From Nostoc cf. commune SO-36 (lineage in GTDB: Bacteria; Cyanobacteriota; Cyanobacteriia; Cyanobacteriales; Nostocaceae): a stretch of 64,000 nucleotides of DNA. The notes under the pieces are model-generated. The model was not told the origin of the DNA. It searched no databases and saw nothing but the letters and a program-made list of their open reading frames with translations. The stretch lies in contig NZ_AP025732.1 in the NCBI RefSeq assembly GCF_023734775.1, forward strand, positions 4,524,501-4,588,500, read 5' to 3'. Made by a program: the position numbers and the translations under genes. Every line of letters starts with the position of its first letter. The first letter of the stretch is position 1. This document shows positions 9,155 to 20,242 of the stretch, one piece after another.

Positions 9155-9830
9155 TCAAACCCCTTTGTGGTTACAATCTAAATTCCTCGACGCGCTTCTA
9201 TCATTATTCATTTCAGTAAACACTGTTGGCATCTATATAGCCTCTCTCCTCAAGACTTTTTTTATTTTTAGTAACACTTTACAGTAACTACACAAGGATT
9301 CTGGCCCTAGTCATCATTCCCATAAAGTTTCCGGTGTCCATTCTTAACTGAATGTAGTCTTTTTGACAAGTTATTTTTGAAGATTTTTTCCTCAAAATTA
9401 CGAAATATTAATTGAAATGTTGAGAATTTTGTTTTCTTGACAAATTGTATATTAAATGATAAACAGGTATTCCTATATCTCTGTGTGCTTTGCTATAATT
9501 CATACCAGCCATACTCGTCAGCTAGACAAGCTCAAAACCATGAATTCTTGTAACTTTTTTTACTTAATCACTAAATCATACAATTTTGTGGCAGGTCAAA
9601 TAAAAGCGAGAGATTATCAAAACCTCAATAGCAGGTGTAAAAAGAACAGATATGCTTAAGGCTACTAGGGTCAATTAAATCTCACCATACTACTGACAGT
9701 AATTGTGCAAGCATTGCTGTCCCTTGCAAGACATTACCACCTTGCGAGTTAATCCTATGCCTATATGTCGGCAGAGATTAATTGTATAAAAAATACGAAA
9801 TAAACTGCGTCTACATACACCTGTACATAC
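9155..9830. other. Divergent intergenic gap, AT-rich
   Basis: No gene recognised in about 675 bases between ftsQ (minus) and the ATPase (plus). It must hold the promoters of both. A short open frame at 9456-9659 has no ribosome binding site or family resemblance. Confidence 0.5.
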
Positions 9831-11162
9831 ATGAAAACAACATTAAATCTGTCACGTTTTTATAAAGCATGTAACCCCAGTTACACACTAAACATAAGTA
9901 ACGTTCTAGATCGGCAGTATTACATAGATTTTGCTGATGTACGTGGTTGCAAGATTGTTGAAGAATTGCAACGGACTATCGTTCGCATTTCTCCTGATGA
10001 GCCAACCTGCCAGTTATTTACGGGTCATATTGGTTGTGGAAAGTCAACAGAATTGCAGCGGCTCAAGACAGAACTAGAATTGGCGGGATTTCATGTGGTT
10101 TATTTTGAGTCCAGCCAAGATTTAGACATGGCGGATATTGATATCAGCGATATTCTGCTGAGTGTAGCTCGTCAAGTCAGCGCCAGTTTAGAAGGCATTA
10201 ACATCAAACTCAAAGGTGGTTACTTTACCAATTTGTTTAAAGAAGTAGGTGATTTTTTGCAAAGCCCCATAGAGCTTTCTGGACAAGCAGAATTGTCCTT
10301 GGGTATTGCCAAAATTACCGCCAAAACCAAAGATAGCACCCAGATGCGGAATCAACTAAGACAATATCTGGAACCACGTACCAATAGTATTCTGCAAGCG
10401 ATTAACGAAGAGATTTTAGAAAAGGCTGTTGAACAGCTAAAGCTAAGGGGTCAAAAAGGACTGGTAGTGATTGTAGATAATTTGGATCGAGTCGATATGC
10501 GTCCCTTAGCATCAGGGCGATCGCAACCAGAATATCTCTTTATCGACCGAGGCGAACAGTTACGCCGACTCAAATGCCACCTAGTTTACACAATTCCCCT
10601 AACGTTAATTTTCTCCAATGAGTATGAGACACTGAAAAACCGCCTAGGAGGAGGGATTGCACCAAAAGTATTGCCGATGGTATTAGTGCGGCAAAGAGAC
10701 GGCAGTGATTACGAACCAGGAATGTCACTAGTACGCCAGTTAGTTCTAGCTAGAGCTTTTCCAGAAGTTCCTTTAAATAGCAGACTTTTATTAATTACAG
10801 AATTATTCGATCATTCCCAAACCTTGGATCGCCTATGTCGCGTTAGTGGTGGTCATATTCGTAACTTATTGGGTTTACTTTATAGCTGCTTGCAACGGCA
10901 AGATCCACCTTTTTCTAGGGAATGCTTAGAAGCCGTGATTAAGGACTACCGCGACGATTTGCTATTAGCTATTGATGAGTCCCAGTGGGAATTATTGTTT
11001 GAAGTAGTGCAGCAACAAAGAGTTAAAGGTGAGTCTGACTATCAAAGTTTACTAAGAAGTATGTATCTGTTTGAATATCGCGATCCTGTGGGGCGCTGGT
11101 TTGGCATCAGTCCAGCCTTGGCAGAAACAGAAAAAGTTTTGGCTTGGCAACAAAAAAAGTAA
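9831..11162 (+). CDS. AAA-type P-loop ATPase, partner of a STAND/WD40 protein
   Basis: A 443-residue cytosolic NTPase. Walker A is FTGHIGCGKSTE (about residues 64-75). Walker B is GLVVIVDNLDRVD (about 211-223), followed by an RGEQLRRL segment and an Arg-rich sensor region. The C-terminal half reads as helical (winged-helix-like lid). The N-terminus MKTTLNLSRFYKACNP is, from memory, typical of a cyanobacterial family found immediately before large TPR/STAND/WD40 genes, the arrangement seen here. The likely role is as a signalling or defence ATPase, but no biochemical function is known to me. The gene is intact, while its partner downstream is broken. Confidence 0.75.
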   Translation: MKTTLNLSRFYKACNPSYTLNISNVLDRQYYIDFADVRGCKIVEELQRTIVRISPDEPTCQLFTGHIGCGKSTELQRLKTELELAGFHVVYFESSQDLDMADIDISDILLSVARQVSASLEGINIKLKGGYFTNLFKEVGDFLQSPIELSGQAELSLGIAKITAKTKDSTQMRNQLRQYLEPRTNSILQAINEEILEKAVEQLKLRGQKGLVVIVDNLDRVDMRPLASGRSQPEYLFIDRGEQLRRLKCHLVYTIPLTLIFSNEYETLKNRLGGGIAPKVLPMVLVRQRDGSDYEPGMSLVRQLVLARAFPEVPLNSRLLLITELFDHSQTLDRLCRVSGGHIRNLLGLLYSCLQRQDPPFSRECLEAVIKDYRDDLLLAIDESQWELLFEVVQQQRVKGESDYQSLLRSMYLFEYRDPVGRWFGISPALAETEKVLAWQQKK

Positions 11163-11348
11163 CAGTCAAGTGTCAATTGTCATTGGACTAATAACTACAG
11201 CGCTTCCCGCTATTATGCAATACAGTTTTTCTTATTGCCTCTCTCCTAACATAGCTTTTAGCTTTGAGGATGTACCTCATAGCTGCCGGAAGTGCTGTAA
11301 TATCCAATGCCTCATCCCCAATCCTCAATCCTAAATACTCCACATCCA

Positions 11349-14300
11349 ATGACTAATGACAAGCAGCTACGCGTCTACACCAAAGAAAATCAGCATACTT
11401 TGCAAAGACTGATTAGAGCGATCGCACTTTCTGAAGGTCAATTTGCTCTGATTTTAGTTCGATGTAACTATGGGCGATTACGTGAGCAAATGTTAGAGAA
11501 TATTCGCTCCATCAGCAAAGACATCTATATCAGAGAAATCGTTCTTAATCCATCAACTATTTCCTTACACGGCACAATAATCTCAGAACTATCTTTAGAT
11601 AATCCTGCCGTCCTTACAGACTCTTTGCCATCGGCTGTAATGGTTTTTGGTATTGAGTCAACTACCGACCTGGAAAACTTACTTACAGGTATTAACCAAG
11701 CACGAGATATCTATGCCGCGACTTTTCCATTTCCAGTGGTGTTGTGGCTACAAGATGAAGTGGCATCATTGCTGTCAAGATTAGCGCCTGATTTTAAAAG
11801 CTGGGCTGCAACCACGATTAAATTTGAAATGGCCAAAGCAGATTTAATTGCTTTGATCCATCAAGAGGCAGAATCTCTATTTACCAAAGTTTTAGAAGCA
11901 GGTGCTGAGACATTTTTATCTAATGCCTTTTTAGATTTAGATCCCAAGTCTCAACACCGCCACGAAATAGAATCAGCCCGTAATGATTTGGTGCGACTGT
12001 ATGGCGTTCAATTAACACCAGGATTAGAAGCTAGTTTAGAATTTGTGTTGGGGCGAGATAAATACGCCAACGATCAAATTAATGGTGCTTTAGCTAATTA
12101 TCAAAGAAGCCTAGCTTTATGGCAGCAGGAAGCAAGGAGAGTAACAGAGTGGGAGAATCATTCTTCTTTCCCCATCTTATCTCCTCATTCTACTGCTCCC
12201 TCGTCGTTACTCAAGCAAGCAATAGTACTATTTCACTTGGGGCTTTGCTATCACCGAATGGCAGACTTATACCAGAATAATATTAGCTATTGCGAACGTG
12301 CTTTGTCGTGGTTTAAACAATGCTTGGAACTATTGGAGGAAGCACAAAGAGAAGACTTAGTTGCTAAATTCATTCTGCCTGCTTGCGAAATGCTGCAACG
12401 CTTACAACTCTGGGATGAATTAAAAGAATTAGCTCAAAAGTCATTATATTTACATAAAACTTATGGAACTCCCACACAAATTGCTCAAAATTATGGTTTT
12501 TTAGCAAATGTGGCTGCTTATGAGTCGAATTGGGTACTGGCTCATGAATTAGCGAATACAGCACTTTCTATCTCCGAAGAAGTAACACAAGTTTCTCTGC
12601 GAGATGCTTTGCAAAGACGACGACAAGAAAGTTGGTATCTTCTCTTGCTAGCACGTACACAGAGGCATTTGGGTGAGTGTGAAGAAGCTATTAATAACTT
12701 GGAATGGGCAAGAGTAGTTTGTGAGTTACAACATCAGCCATCACTGTATTTAGAAATTTTAGAGGAACTGCGATCGCTTTACTTTTTCGAGCGTCATGAC
12801 TATACAGAAGCCTTTAAGCTGAAGCAAGAAAAAATTAAAATAGAACATCAGTATGGCTTTCGTGCCTTCATCGGGGCAAGTCAATTGCAGCCACAACGCC
12901 CCAGAATTAACCCAGTATTGGAACCTCACAAAATACCGTTTATTACTGAAGAGATTGCTCAAGAAATATCTGCTTCTGGACGGCAACAAGATGTCAATCG
13001 CTTAATTGAAAGAATCGCCCGTGCTGACTACAAACTAACAGTAATTTATGGGCCGTCAGGTGTAGGTAAAAGTTCAATTCTCAAAAGCTGGTTTAGTTCC
13101 AGCACTCAAGGGAAAAGTTATTGGTGAACGCATTCCTATACCGATTGTTATATCTGTTTATACAGATTGGATAACAATCTTAATCAGTGGTATCAATCAA
13201 GTTCTGGCATACACAGGAATATCAGTTAATCTTGACTCTACACCCACTATACTTCTAGAAAAAATTCGGTTAGCATCGGATGCGAAATTATACAATAGTT
13301 ATTATACTAGACCAATTTGAAGAATTTTTCTTTGTTAGTAATACTCCTCACACAACGAATAGAATTTTATAAATTTTTTAGTGAATGTTTAAATATTTCT
13401 TATGTGAAAACTATTATTTCATTACGAGAAGATTACTTGCATCATTTATTAGAGTTTGAACGTTTGAGCCAGAAAAATAGTACCGGATTATATGATTTAG
13501 GCGTAATTAATAAAAATATTCTCGATAAAGACATTCGCTACTATTTAGGAAAATTCTCTAGCCAGGATGCTAAAGCCATAATTCACAGTCTTACTCAACG
13601 TTCACATTATGAACTGAGTGATGAATTAATTAACCGATTAGTGCAGGATTTAACAGTGAGAGCTAGACGAAGCTACATCCAATTGAATTACAAATAGTCG
13701 GCGCTCAATTACAAATAGAAAACATTAGCACACTTGGAGAATCCAAGCTTTGCGGTGGCTCGACAAAATTGGTGGAACGCTGGCTTGGCGAAGTTATTAA
13801 AGACTGTGGTCAGGAAAACGAAGAGCTAAGTTGGAAATTATTATTTGAGTTAACTGATGAAAAGGGGACACGACCGTTAAAAACTAAAGCTGATTTAGCT
13901 GCTGCATTAGTTAATAATCTTGATATAGATACAATATCAAGCTTTAACACAGTTGGGGAACTGATTTTAGAAATATTGGTGGGTTCAGGGTTGGTGTTGC
14001 GAGTCAGAGAAGAGTTAGGCGATCGCTACCAGTTGGTTCACGATTATTTAGTTGAACCAATTCGTCAAAAGAACAATTATGGGATGCTCGCCGAATTAGA
14101 AAAAATCAAACTTGAAAAAACTAGAGCGGAAGTAGCCCAACAACTTAGCCAAAAACAACTTAATTTAGTATTGCAAACGGCGACTGCGGGAAGCACGGAT
14201 AGCATGCGCAATCTTTGGCAATCATGGGCGGAACAATAGCAGCCTTATGGTGGCAAGCTGACTTGCAAAAAAGAGCAGCAGTCCGCCAAACTCTACGAGC

Positions 14301-16408
14301 TGAACACAGTGAAAATAACTTGAGGATTAGTGGAATTACTGCTGCTAGTGAAGCTCTGTTTGCCTCTAATAAGGAATTTGATGCTCTATTAGAAGGTTTG
14401 CGGGCTTGGAGAGGACTTAAACAAGCAGAGGTCGTGCAACCAGATACCCGAATGCGCGTTGTCACAGCGCTGCAACAGGCAGTTTATGGGGTAACGGAGA
14501 TCAACCGCCTGGAAGGGCACACAGATGTTGTCTGGGGAGTAACTTTCAGCCCTGATGGTCAGTTGTTAGCATCAGGTAGCTTAGATACGACGGTGAAACT
14601 TTGGCATCTTGACGGTACCTTACTCCAAACCCTTAAGGGTCACACTGATGCTGTTAATTGTGTAAGTTTTAGCCCTGATGGTAAAACCCTAGCGTCCGCA
14701 AGCCTCGACAAAACAGTGCAAATCTGGCACAAAAACCCGGTTACAGGTGAATTTGACCCCAAGCCATATAAAACCCTAAGAGGACAGGGTGGTTCGGTTG
14801 ACAGCGTTAATTTCAGTCCTGATGGTGAGTTGTTAGCTACTGGCGGTCAGGATAGAACCGTAAAACTTTGGCGTAAAGACGGTAGCTTAGTAAAAATACT
14901 GAGAGGACATCAAGGGTCAGTTAACTGGGTAAACTTCAGCCCTGATGGTCAATTCATCGCCTCATCTAGCAACGACAAGACAGTGAAAATCTGGCGACGC
15001 GACGGTAGCCTTGTTACAACTTTGCAGGGACATCAGAAAGCTGTGACTATAGCTGTTTTCAGCCCAGATGGTAAATTGTTGGCTTCAACAGGTCGAGATA
15101 AAACAGTGAAACTTTGGCGGCGGGAAAGTAACAGTACTAAAGACGGTTTTGACTTTCGTCTTTTACAAAACTTTACGGCAGCATAGCAAGACTGTGTGGA
15201 GTTTAAGTTTTAGTTCCGATAGTAAAAAGTTAGCTTCCGCAGGTGAAGACAAAATCATAAACCTCTGGAGTAACAATGGTACTTTGCTCAAAACCTTGAA
15301 AGGACACAGCGATTATGTTGTCAGTTTAGCTTTCAGTCCAAATAACAAATTGCTGGCCTCAGGAAGTTACGACAAAAGCATAAAGTTATGGAGTTTAGAA
15401 CCCCCAAAACCGTCTATTCTTCAGAGGGCATCAGAGTCGAGTTTTGAGCGTTGCTTGGAGTCCCGACGGTCAGGTACTAGCTTCTGGTAGTAGCGATCGC
15501 ACTATAAACTTTGGCAAAGATACACCAGTAATGGCGAAGTCAAAACCCGACTTTACAAAACTTTAGTGGGGCATACAAATCAAGTCCCTAGTGTCAGTTT
15601 TGACCCAAAAGGTGAAATGCTGGCTTCAGGAAGTTTATGACAAAACGGTGAAACTTTTGCGGCTTGATGGTACTTTAATCATGACTCTCCACGGACATAC
15701 TGATAAGTGTGATGAGGCGTGACTTTCAGCCCTGATGGTCAGTTTCTGGCATCAGCTAGCAAAGATAAAACAGTAAAACTTTGGAACCGTGAGGGCAAGT
15801 TGCTCAAAACCTTAGCGGGGCATCAGGGTTGGGTAAATAGCGTAAATTTCAGCCCAGATGGTCAAGTTATAGCCTCTGCCAGTGATGACCAAACTGTGAA
15901 ACTTTGGCAACGGGATGGTACCTTGCTCAAAACTTTTTCACCTCATAACAGTTGGGTGTTGGGTGTCAGCTTTAGTCCCACTGACGAGTTGCTAGCTTCT
16001 GCTAGCTGGGATAATACTGTGAAACTGTGGCGACGGGATGGGACGTTGTTAAAAACCTTATTAAAGGGGTATAGCGATAGCGTTAATGCCGTCACTTTCA
16101 GCCCCAGTGGTGAATTACTTGCCGCCGCCAGTTGGGACAGTACAGTGAAACTTTGGAGCCGTGAGGGCAAATTAATTAAAAGTCTTAATGGGCATCGCGC
16201 TCCGGTGTTGAGTGTTAGCTTTAGCCCAGATGGTCAAACACTAGCATCAGCTAGTGATGACAACACTATAATTTTATGGAATTTACATCTTGATGATCTG
16301 CTTGTTCGTGGTTGCGACTGGGTGGGCGATTACCTCAAACACAACCGCAATCTTGAAAAGCGCGATCGCCTTCTTTGTGATGGCATAACCCGTACAAACC
16401 CTTTTTAA
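11349..16408 (+). pseudogene. Frameshifted TPR-STAND NTPase-WD40 gene
   Basis: Remnant of a protein of about 1,680 residues in six or more pieces. From ATG 11349: a P-loop-less module (to about 11900); helical TPR-like repeats (11950-12850); STAND NTPase with Walker A YGPSGVGKSS near 13060 and Walker B VIILDQFEEFF near 13300; conserved PIELQIVGAQL near 13690 and LVHDYLVEPIR near 14050; a membrane helix near 14215; about 14 WD40 blades (14510-16290); tail ending 16408. Inferred one-base indels lie near 13084, 13298, 13350, 13660, 14176, 14214, 15162, 15425, 15507, 15635 and 15716, mostly in short homopolymers. I noticed no clear nonsense substitution. Either decaying or misassembled. The N-terminal piece to 13127 could still be translated. 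Confidence 0.85.
14503..16290 (+). repeat. About 14 WD40 repeats (two seven-blade propellers)
   Basis: Repeated units of about 42 codons with the signature GH-x(n)-FSPDG-x(n)-LASxSxDxTVKLW. Joining frames across the indels gives about 14 units, which would fold as two seven-bladed propellers. Neighbouring copies are similar at DNA level (AACTTTGG, AGCCCTGATGGT recur), so the tract may have expanded by duplication and is prone to misassembly. Confidence 0.8.
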
Positions 16409-16465
16409 TTACGAATTACGTTAGCGAGTCATCGAGCGTCATTACGAATTACGAATTAGCTTGAA

Positions 16466-16507
16466 GCCTCAATGAGCAACCGCTCTTGGTTTAGCGGTTG
16501 ATGAGGC
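16466..16507 (+). terminator. Hairpin after the WD40 gene
   Basis: AACCGCT at 16478-16484 pairs with AGCGGTT at 16493-16499, and an outer GCCTCA/TGAGGC pair (16466-16471, 16502-16507) extends the stem. It lacks a long T run, so it is a weak terminator candidate. Confidence 0.45.
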
Positions 16508-16551
16508 GATCAGAGTTGTTAATTCAGAGCTAGAAATAAATTTCGAGCTAA

Positions 16552-16899
16552 TCAGCCAAAAGAGCGATCGCTTTCCAAGACTTCGTGGTTATTTTCTTCA
16601 GTAGCCTCTTGTGGCAAATTGGCTAAAAATGCTTGTAGCCTCATGCGCTCAATGTAAGGCCAGCCTCCCTCAGACTCAATATCTTTCAGCAGTGAGTAAA
16701 GTTGGCGACGGTTAACAGGCAAACTCTCTTGAAAAACCCCATCCCGGATCTCTCGGTGTAACTGCTCCAATTGCCTAAGCATTGCCAAAAGAGCTACACT
16801 ATCGCCCTCACAAGCTGTAGCTGCATCATACACCACAGATGCGATCGCTTGGAGTTGAGAAGAAAACTTCTCTGATTCAATAGACTTATGATCGTTCAT
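16552..16899 (-). CDS. Conserved cyanobacterial hypothetical protein
   Basis: A 115-residue, mostly helical, acidic soluble protein. Visible segments include FSSQLQAIASVVYDAATACEGDSVALLAMLRQ (helices), LHREIRDGVFQESLP, NRRQLYSLLKDIESEGGWPYIERMRL and LQAFLANLPQE, given here as separate pieces. I recall similar small proteins in Nostoc genomes but know no function. GGTGG lies shortly before the ATG on the minus strand as a ribosome binding site. It converges with the WD40 gene and is probably monocistronic. HIP1 sites fall within the coding sequence, in keeping with resident chromosome DNA. Confidence 0.7.
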   Translation of the reverse strand: MNDHKSIESEKFSSQLQAIASVVYDAATACEGDSVALLAMLRQLEQLHREIRDGVFQESLPVNRRQLYSLLKDIESEGGWPYIERMRLQAFLANLPQEATEENNHEVLESDRSFG

Positions 16900-17700
16900 G
16901 CCACCTTTTCCGTATAAATGAGGTCAACTCAAATTTACCGGAGATTTTTAATTTTCCCTAGTTTGTCAGTATTGATTCTTTTAATCCCTGTGCCTACCTG
17001 TTACTGCATCCCCTCACTTGCCCTAGTCAGCGATGAATATAACTAGATTTGTATCTTTATCAAAAGTAGTTGCGATCGCGCCTAAAAGAGCGTAGTAACC
17101 TTTAGCATAGGCTTTACAGAACCTAGATGCGATCAAAACGAGACTTTCTTGGATTTTGAGTACTTTGATTTTGAGTTAAAAAAAATCGTATGATCTGGCT
17201 GATTTCCCCATCAAACAATGGGCTGTATGTAGTAGCGTCACATACATGATACAAAAAGACTTGGGCGATGCCGCTTTTGCCGATTGCAAAAGCAAAGTGC
17301 GAAGCAGACACTCCTCTTCGCACTCTCCGAGGTAAGCATTTATGCTGCTTTGTGTGGGGCTTTCTCATCCACTCGCCCAACTTTCACAAATGCTACCAAC
17401 AGTAAAACTGCTGGTTTTTTGCTCCCATAGTGACACACATCCAAAATGGATACGGTGTGCTACGTCGTCTGGGGTTTACACCCTAAGCTCAAGAGAGCGA
17501 CACGTTTAACTACGTTTAGCAGAGAAAAGTTTGAGCAGCGACAACTTAAATACCCGGACACTTGCTTCAACTCTCTTAATCAGAGCAAAGCAATGTCCGA
17601 ACAAAGGTAGCTTTTCGCAGAGTAGCGGCTTCTCGTCAGAGATCAAAGCTTCGATGCAGTTTTACAACTTAGATATTAATTTTTGAGATTGAGGTTGACC
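16900..17700. other. psbO upstream region
   Basis: About 800 bases without a recognisable gene. The open frame at 17123-17380 (minus) overlaps repeat-like GC-rich sequence and is not supported. The psbO promoter must lie near the 3' part, but no confident -35/-10 pair was fixed. Confidence 0.5.
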
Positions 17701-18534
17701 ATGAGGTATCGCGCTTTAATTGTTGCATTCTTGGCTTTGTGCCTGGGGCTAATAACTGCTTGTAGTGATGCTCCTGCTAGTAGTAGTAGAGACGTACTCA
17801 CTTATGATCAAATTCGCGGCACTGGCTTGGCTAACAAATGCCCCCAACTAGCAGAAACAAGCCGTGGTTCCATTCCCATTGATTCAAGCCAGTCTTATGC
17901 CGTCAAAGAACTTTGCTTGGAACCAACTAGCTTCTTTATCAAAGAAGAACCTGCTAATAAACGCCAACAAGCAGAATTTGTTGCTGGCAAATTGTTGACC
18001 AGATACACTTCCACCATTGACCAAGTGCAGGGTAATCTAAAAATCAACGCAGATAATAGCCTAACCTTTGCAGAAACTGATGGTCTTGACTTCCAAGCCA
18101 TAACTGTGCAACTTCCTGGTGGTGAGCGAGTACCTTTCCTCTTCACTATCAAAAACTTGGTTGCTCAAACTCAACCCAATTTGACCAGTATTAACACCTC
18201 TACGGACTTTGAAGGCACCTTCAAAGTTCCTTCCTATCGTGGTGCTGCTTTCCTAGATCCCAAAGGTCGTGGTGTCGTCAGCGGCTACGATAATGCCGTG
18301 GCTCTCCCCGCCCAAGCGGATGATGAAGAACTTACCCGCACTAACGTCAAGCGTGCTGAAAATCTCAATGGCAAGATTTCTCTGCAAATCGCTAAAATAG
18401 ACAATTCTAGCGGTGAAATTGCTGGTACTTTCGAGAGCGAACAACCATCTGATACAGATTTAGGTGCTGGCGAACCTAAAGAAGTCAAGATTCGCGGTCT
18501 ATTTTATGCACGGGTTGAACCAACTCGCGGCTAA
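17701..18534 (+). CDS. psbO: Photosystem II manganese-stabilising protein PsbO
   Basis: Extrinsic 33-kDa lumenal subunit (277 residues) that stabilises the Mn4CaO5 cluster of the oxygen-evolving complex. The N-terminus is a signal peptide ending in a lipobox-like LITACSD, the usual cyanobacterial arrangement. The mature part has LTYDQIRGTGLANKCP, a disulfide Cys pair (NKC...KELC), KEEPANKRQ, the GGERVPFLFTIKNL strand, and SYRGAAFLDPKGRG; it ends with EVKIRGLFYARVEP. Length and motifs are complete. ATG 17701 is chosen over an in-frame TTG at 17683 because the signal peptide begins there and GAGGTTG precedes it. Two terminator-like hairpins follow. Confidence 0.98.
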   Translation: MRYRALIVAFLALCLGLITACSDAPASSSRDVLTYDQIRGTGLANKCPQLAETSRGSIPIDSSQSYAVKELCLEPTSFFIKEEPANKRQQAEFVAGKLLTRYTSTIDQVQGNLKINADNSLTFAETDGLDFQAITVQLPGGERVPFLFTIKNLVAQTQPNLTSINTSTDFEGTFKVPSYRGAAFLDPKGRGVVSGYDNAVALPAQADDEELTRTNVKRAENLNGKISLQIAKIDNSSGEIAGTFESEQPSDTDLGAGEPKEVKIRGLFYARVEPTRG

Positions 18535-18617
18535 ATCCTCTGAAGTAACTCAACTAGCTGGCACTCAGAACGACAATTCTGTAAGTATTCAGACTTGATC
18601 GCAAAAGTTGACTTATT

Positions 18618-18641
18618 TACCCTCTTTTTTTTAGGAGGGTA
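18618..18641 (+). terminator. psbO terminator hairpin
   Basis: TACCCTC at 18618-18624 pairs with GAGGGTA at 18635-18641 across an eight-T loop, and a T-rich stretch follows. Confidence 0.6.
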
Positions 18642-18800
18642 GATAGGTTTTTTACAAAGATGGGGAAAAGTTAAAGCCCAGCAAAGATTGTGGGCGAAAT
18701 AACCTTTGCAATTGGAAAAATTTTGATACCTCGCTCTTTTAAGTAACTTGATTCATTTCTTTGAACTTTTCTCTTTGATTAAAAGACTATAGACTTAAGT

Positions 18801-18828
18801 AAAAAAAGGGTAATATACCCTTTTTTTT
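18801..18828. terminator. Strong symmetric terminator
   Basis: AAAAAAAGGGTA at 18801-18812 is a perfect complement of TACCCTTTTTTT at 18816-18827, with an ATA loop. A and T tracts on either side mean it can work in both directions. Confidence 0.75.
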
Positions 18829-19300
18829 ATTTAGTTGCGTAAATATACACAGTATTTTTTTAAATTATTAGTAATTTTTAATTATTAGATAAATTTTAGT
18901 TGAATAGACACGTAATTTTACTGTAAATACAACGTTTGCTTCTCAAACAAAAGCCCAGCTACTGTTGTTTTGTTTCTATAAATTAAATTCACTATTAATT
19001 AATTCAAGTTACGTACAATCTCGGTTTGATATTTAGTGATTAATTTTATATTTTATTCCTATGTAGTTCTAAAACAGCTACAATTCATCCCAAAGATAAA
19101 TAACCAACTAAATAGCGATTTTGCCTATTTAAATTTAGCTCGATTGTTAAGCAAGCTATGGAATTATAAGAGCAAATCTTGATTACATACCATAGGATTT
19201 GCTAGGCAATATAGCGCGATATTGTCTTTGATGTCGTGCGATCGCAGCTGAATTTAAAAGTTAATAATTGATTCCTTATTCGCTCAATAAATCCGGTGCT
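18829..19300. other. AT-rich leader of the sigma factor gene
   Basis: No gene seen. A HIP1-like GCGATCGC occurs near 19240. Presumably this stretch holds the promoter of the SigF-like gene. Confidence 0.5.
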
Positions 19301-20077
19301 ATGCCTACCACAGCCACCAATGAACTAAAGCACGAAATTTGGCAGTTGTTGCGAGAATATCAGCAATCTCCGTCAGAAAATATCCGCAATCAACTGGTAA
19401 AACTCAATTTTGGACTTGTGAGAAAAGAAGCTCACTACTGGACAAATCAATGTCATGAAACTTACGATGATTTGCTTCAGGTTGGATGTTTGGGTTTAAT
19501 CAGAGCTATTGAAAGATTTGAACTTTCTAAGGGACATGCCTTCAGTTCCTACGCTCTTCCTTATATTCGGGGTGAAATTCAACACTATCTCCGAGATAAA
19601 GGTGTTACCGTGCGAATTCCCCGGAGATGGTTAGCGCTTCAACAGCAAGCAATAGGAGTATCACGTTCTTGGCGTGAAAAACATAATCGTCAACCAACAG
19701 ACTCTGAATTAGCAGCAGCACTAGAAATTTCTCCAAATGAATGGCAAGAAATTAAATTGGCATGGGTTAATCGCGCTCCCTTGAGTCTCGATGTACCAAT
19801 TCAAGATGGAGAAGAAGGCTCTACCTGTTTAGGAGAATTGGTTCCAGATCCTAACTATCGCAGTTTTCAACTGGCACAAGAAGATCAACTTCGCTTGCAA
19901 CAAGCATTGGTTCAGCTAGAAAAACGCACCCGCGATGTGTTGGAATGTGTGTTTTTGCAAGATTTGACACAAAAGCAAGTTGCAGAGCATCTGGGCATCA
20001 GTGTAGTAACGGTTTCCCGTAGAGTCAAGAAAGGACTAGATTTGATGAAAGAGCTTATGGGTGTGGCAGACGATTGA
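19301..20077 (+). CDS. sigF: Group 3 sigma-70 factor, SigF-like
   Basis: An alternative sigma factor of 258 residues that directs RNA polymerase to specialised promoters. Region 2 has LVKLNFGLVRKEAHYW, YDDLLQVGCLGLIRAIERFE and FSSYALPYIRGEIQHYLRDKG. Region 3 is present (PRRWLALQQQ to LSLDVPIQDGEEGS), and region 4 has a helix-turn-helix (TQKQVAEHLGISVVTVSRRVKKGLDLM). The pattern and length match cyanobacterial SigF, which in related species controls pilus/motility genes. ATG 19301 is used; an upstream TTG at 19268 would add 11 unlikely residues. The gene downstream, a possible pilus-type lipoprotein, fits this link but does not prove it. Confidence 0.85.
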   Translation: MPTTATNELKHEIWQLLREYQQSPSENIRNQLVKLNFGLVRKEAHYWTNQCHETYDDLLQVGCLGLIRAIERFELSKGHAFSSYALPYIRGEIQHYLRDKGVTVRIPRRWLALQQQAIGVSRSWREKHNRQPTDSELAAALEISPNEWQEIKLAWVNRAPLSLDVPIQDGEEGSTCLGELVPDPNYRSFQLAQEDQLRLQQALVQLEKRTRDVLECVFLQDLTQKQVAEHLGISVVTVSRRVKKGLDLMKELMGVADD

Positions 20078-20242
20078 CTGCAAACAAAGTTAACCCGCAG
20101 TTATGCTGGGTAAGCAGTGCTAAAAATAACCCTTGAAATGTAAAAAATTAGGTTATAAAGGGAACATACTTTGCCTTTGATATAAATTTAAGGCATGTTG
20201 ATTTCCACTTTTAAATTTTCCAATGGCTTTTGAGAAAGGCTC

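Noticed and set aside
14503..16290. Regular direct repeats that could suggest a CRISPR array
   Set aside because: They are WD40 coding repeats of about 126 bases with conserved protein motifs and no unique spacers.
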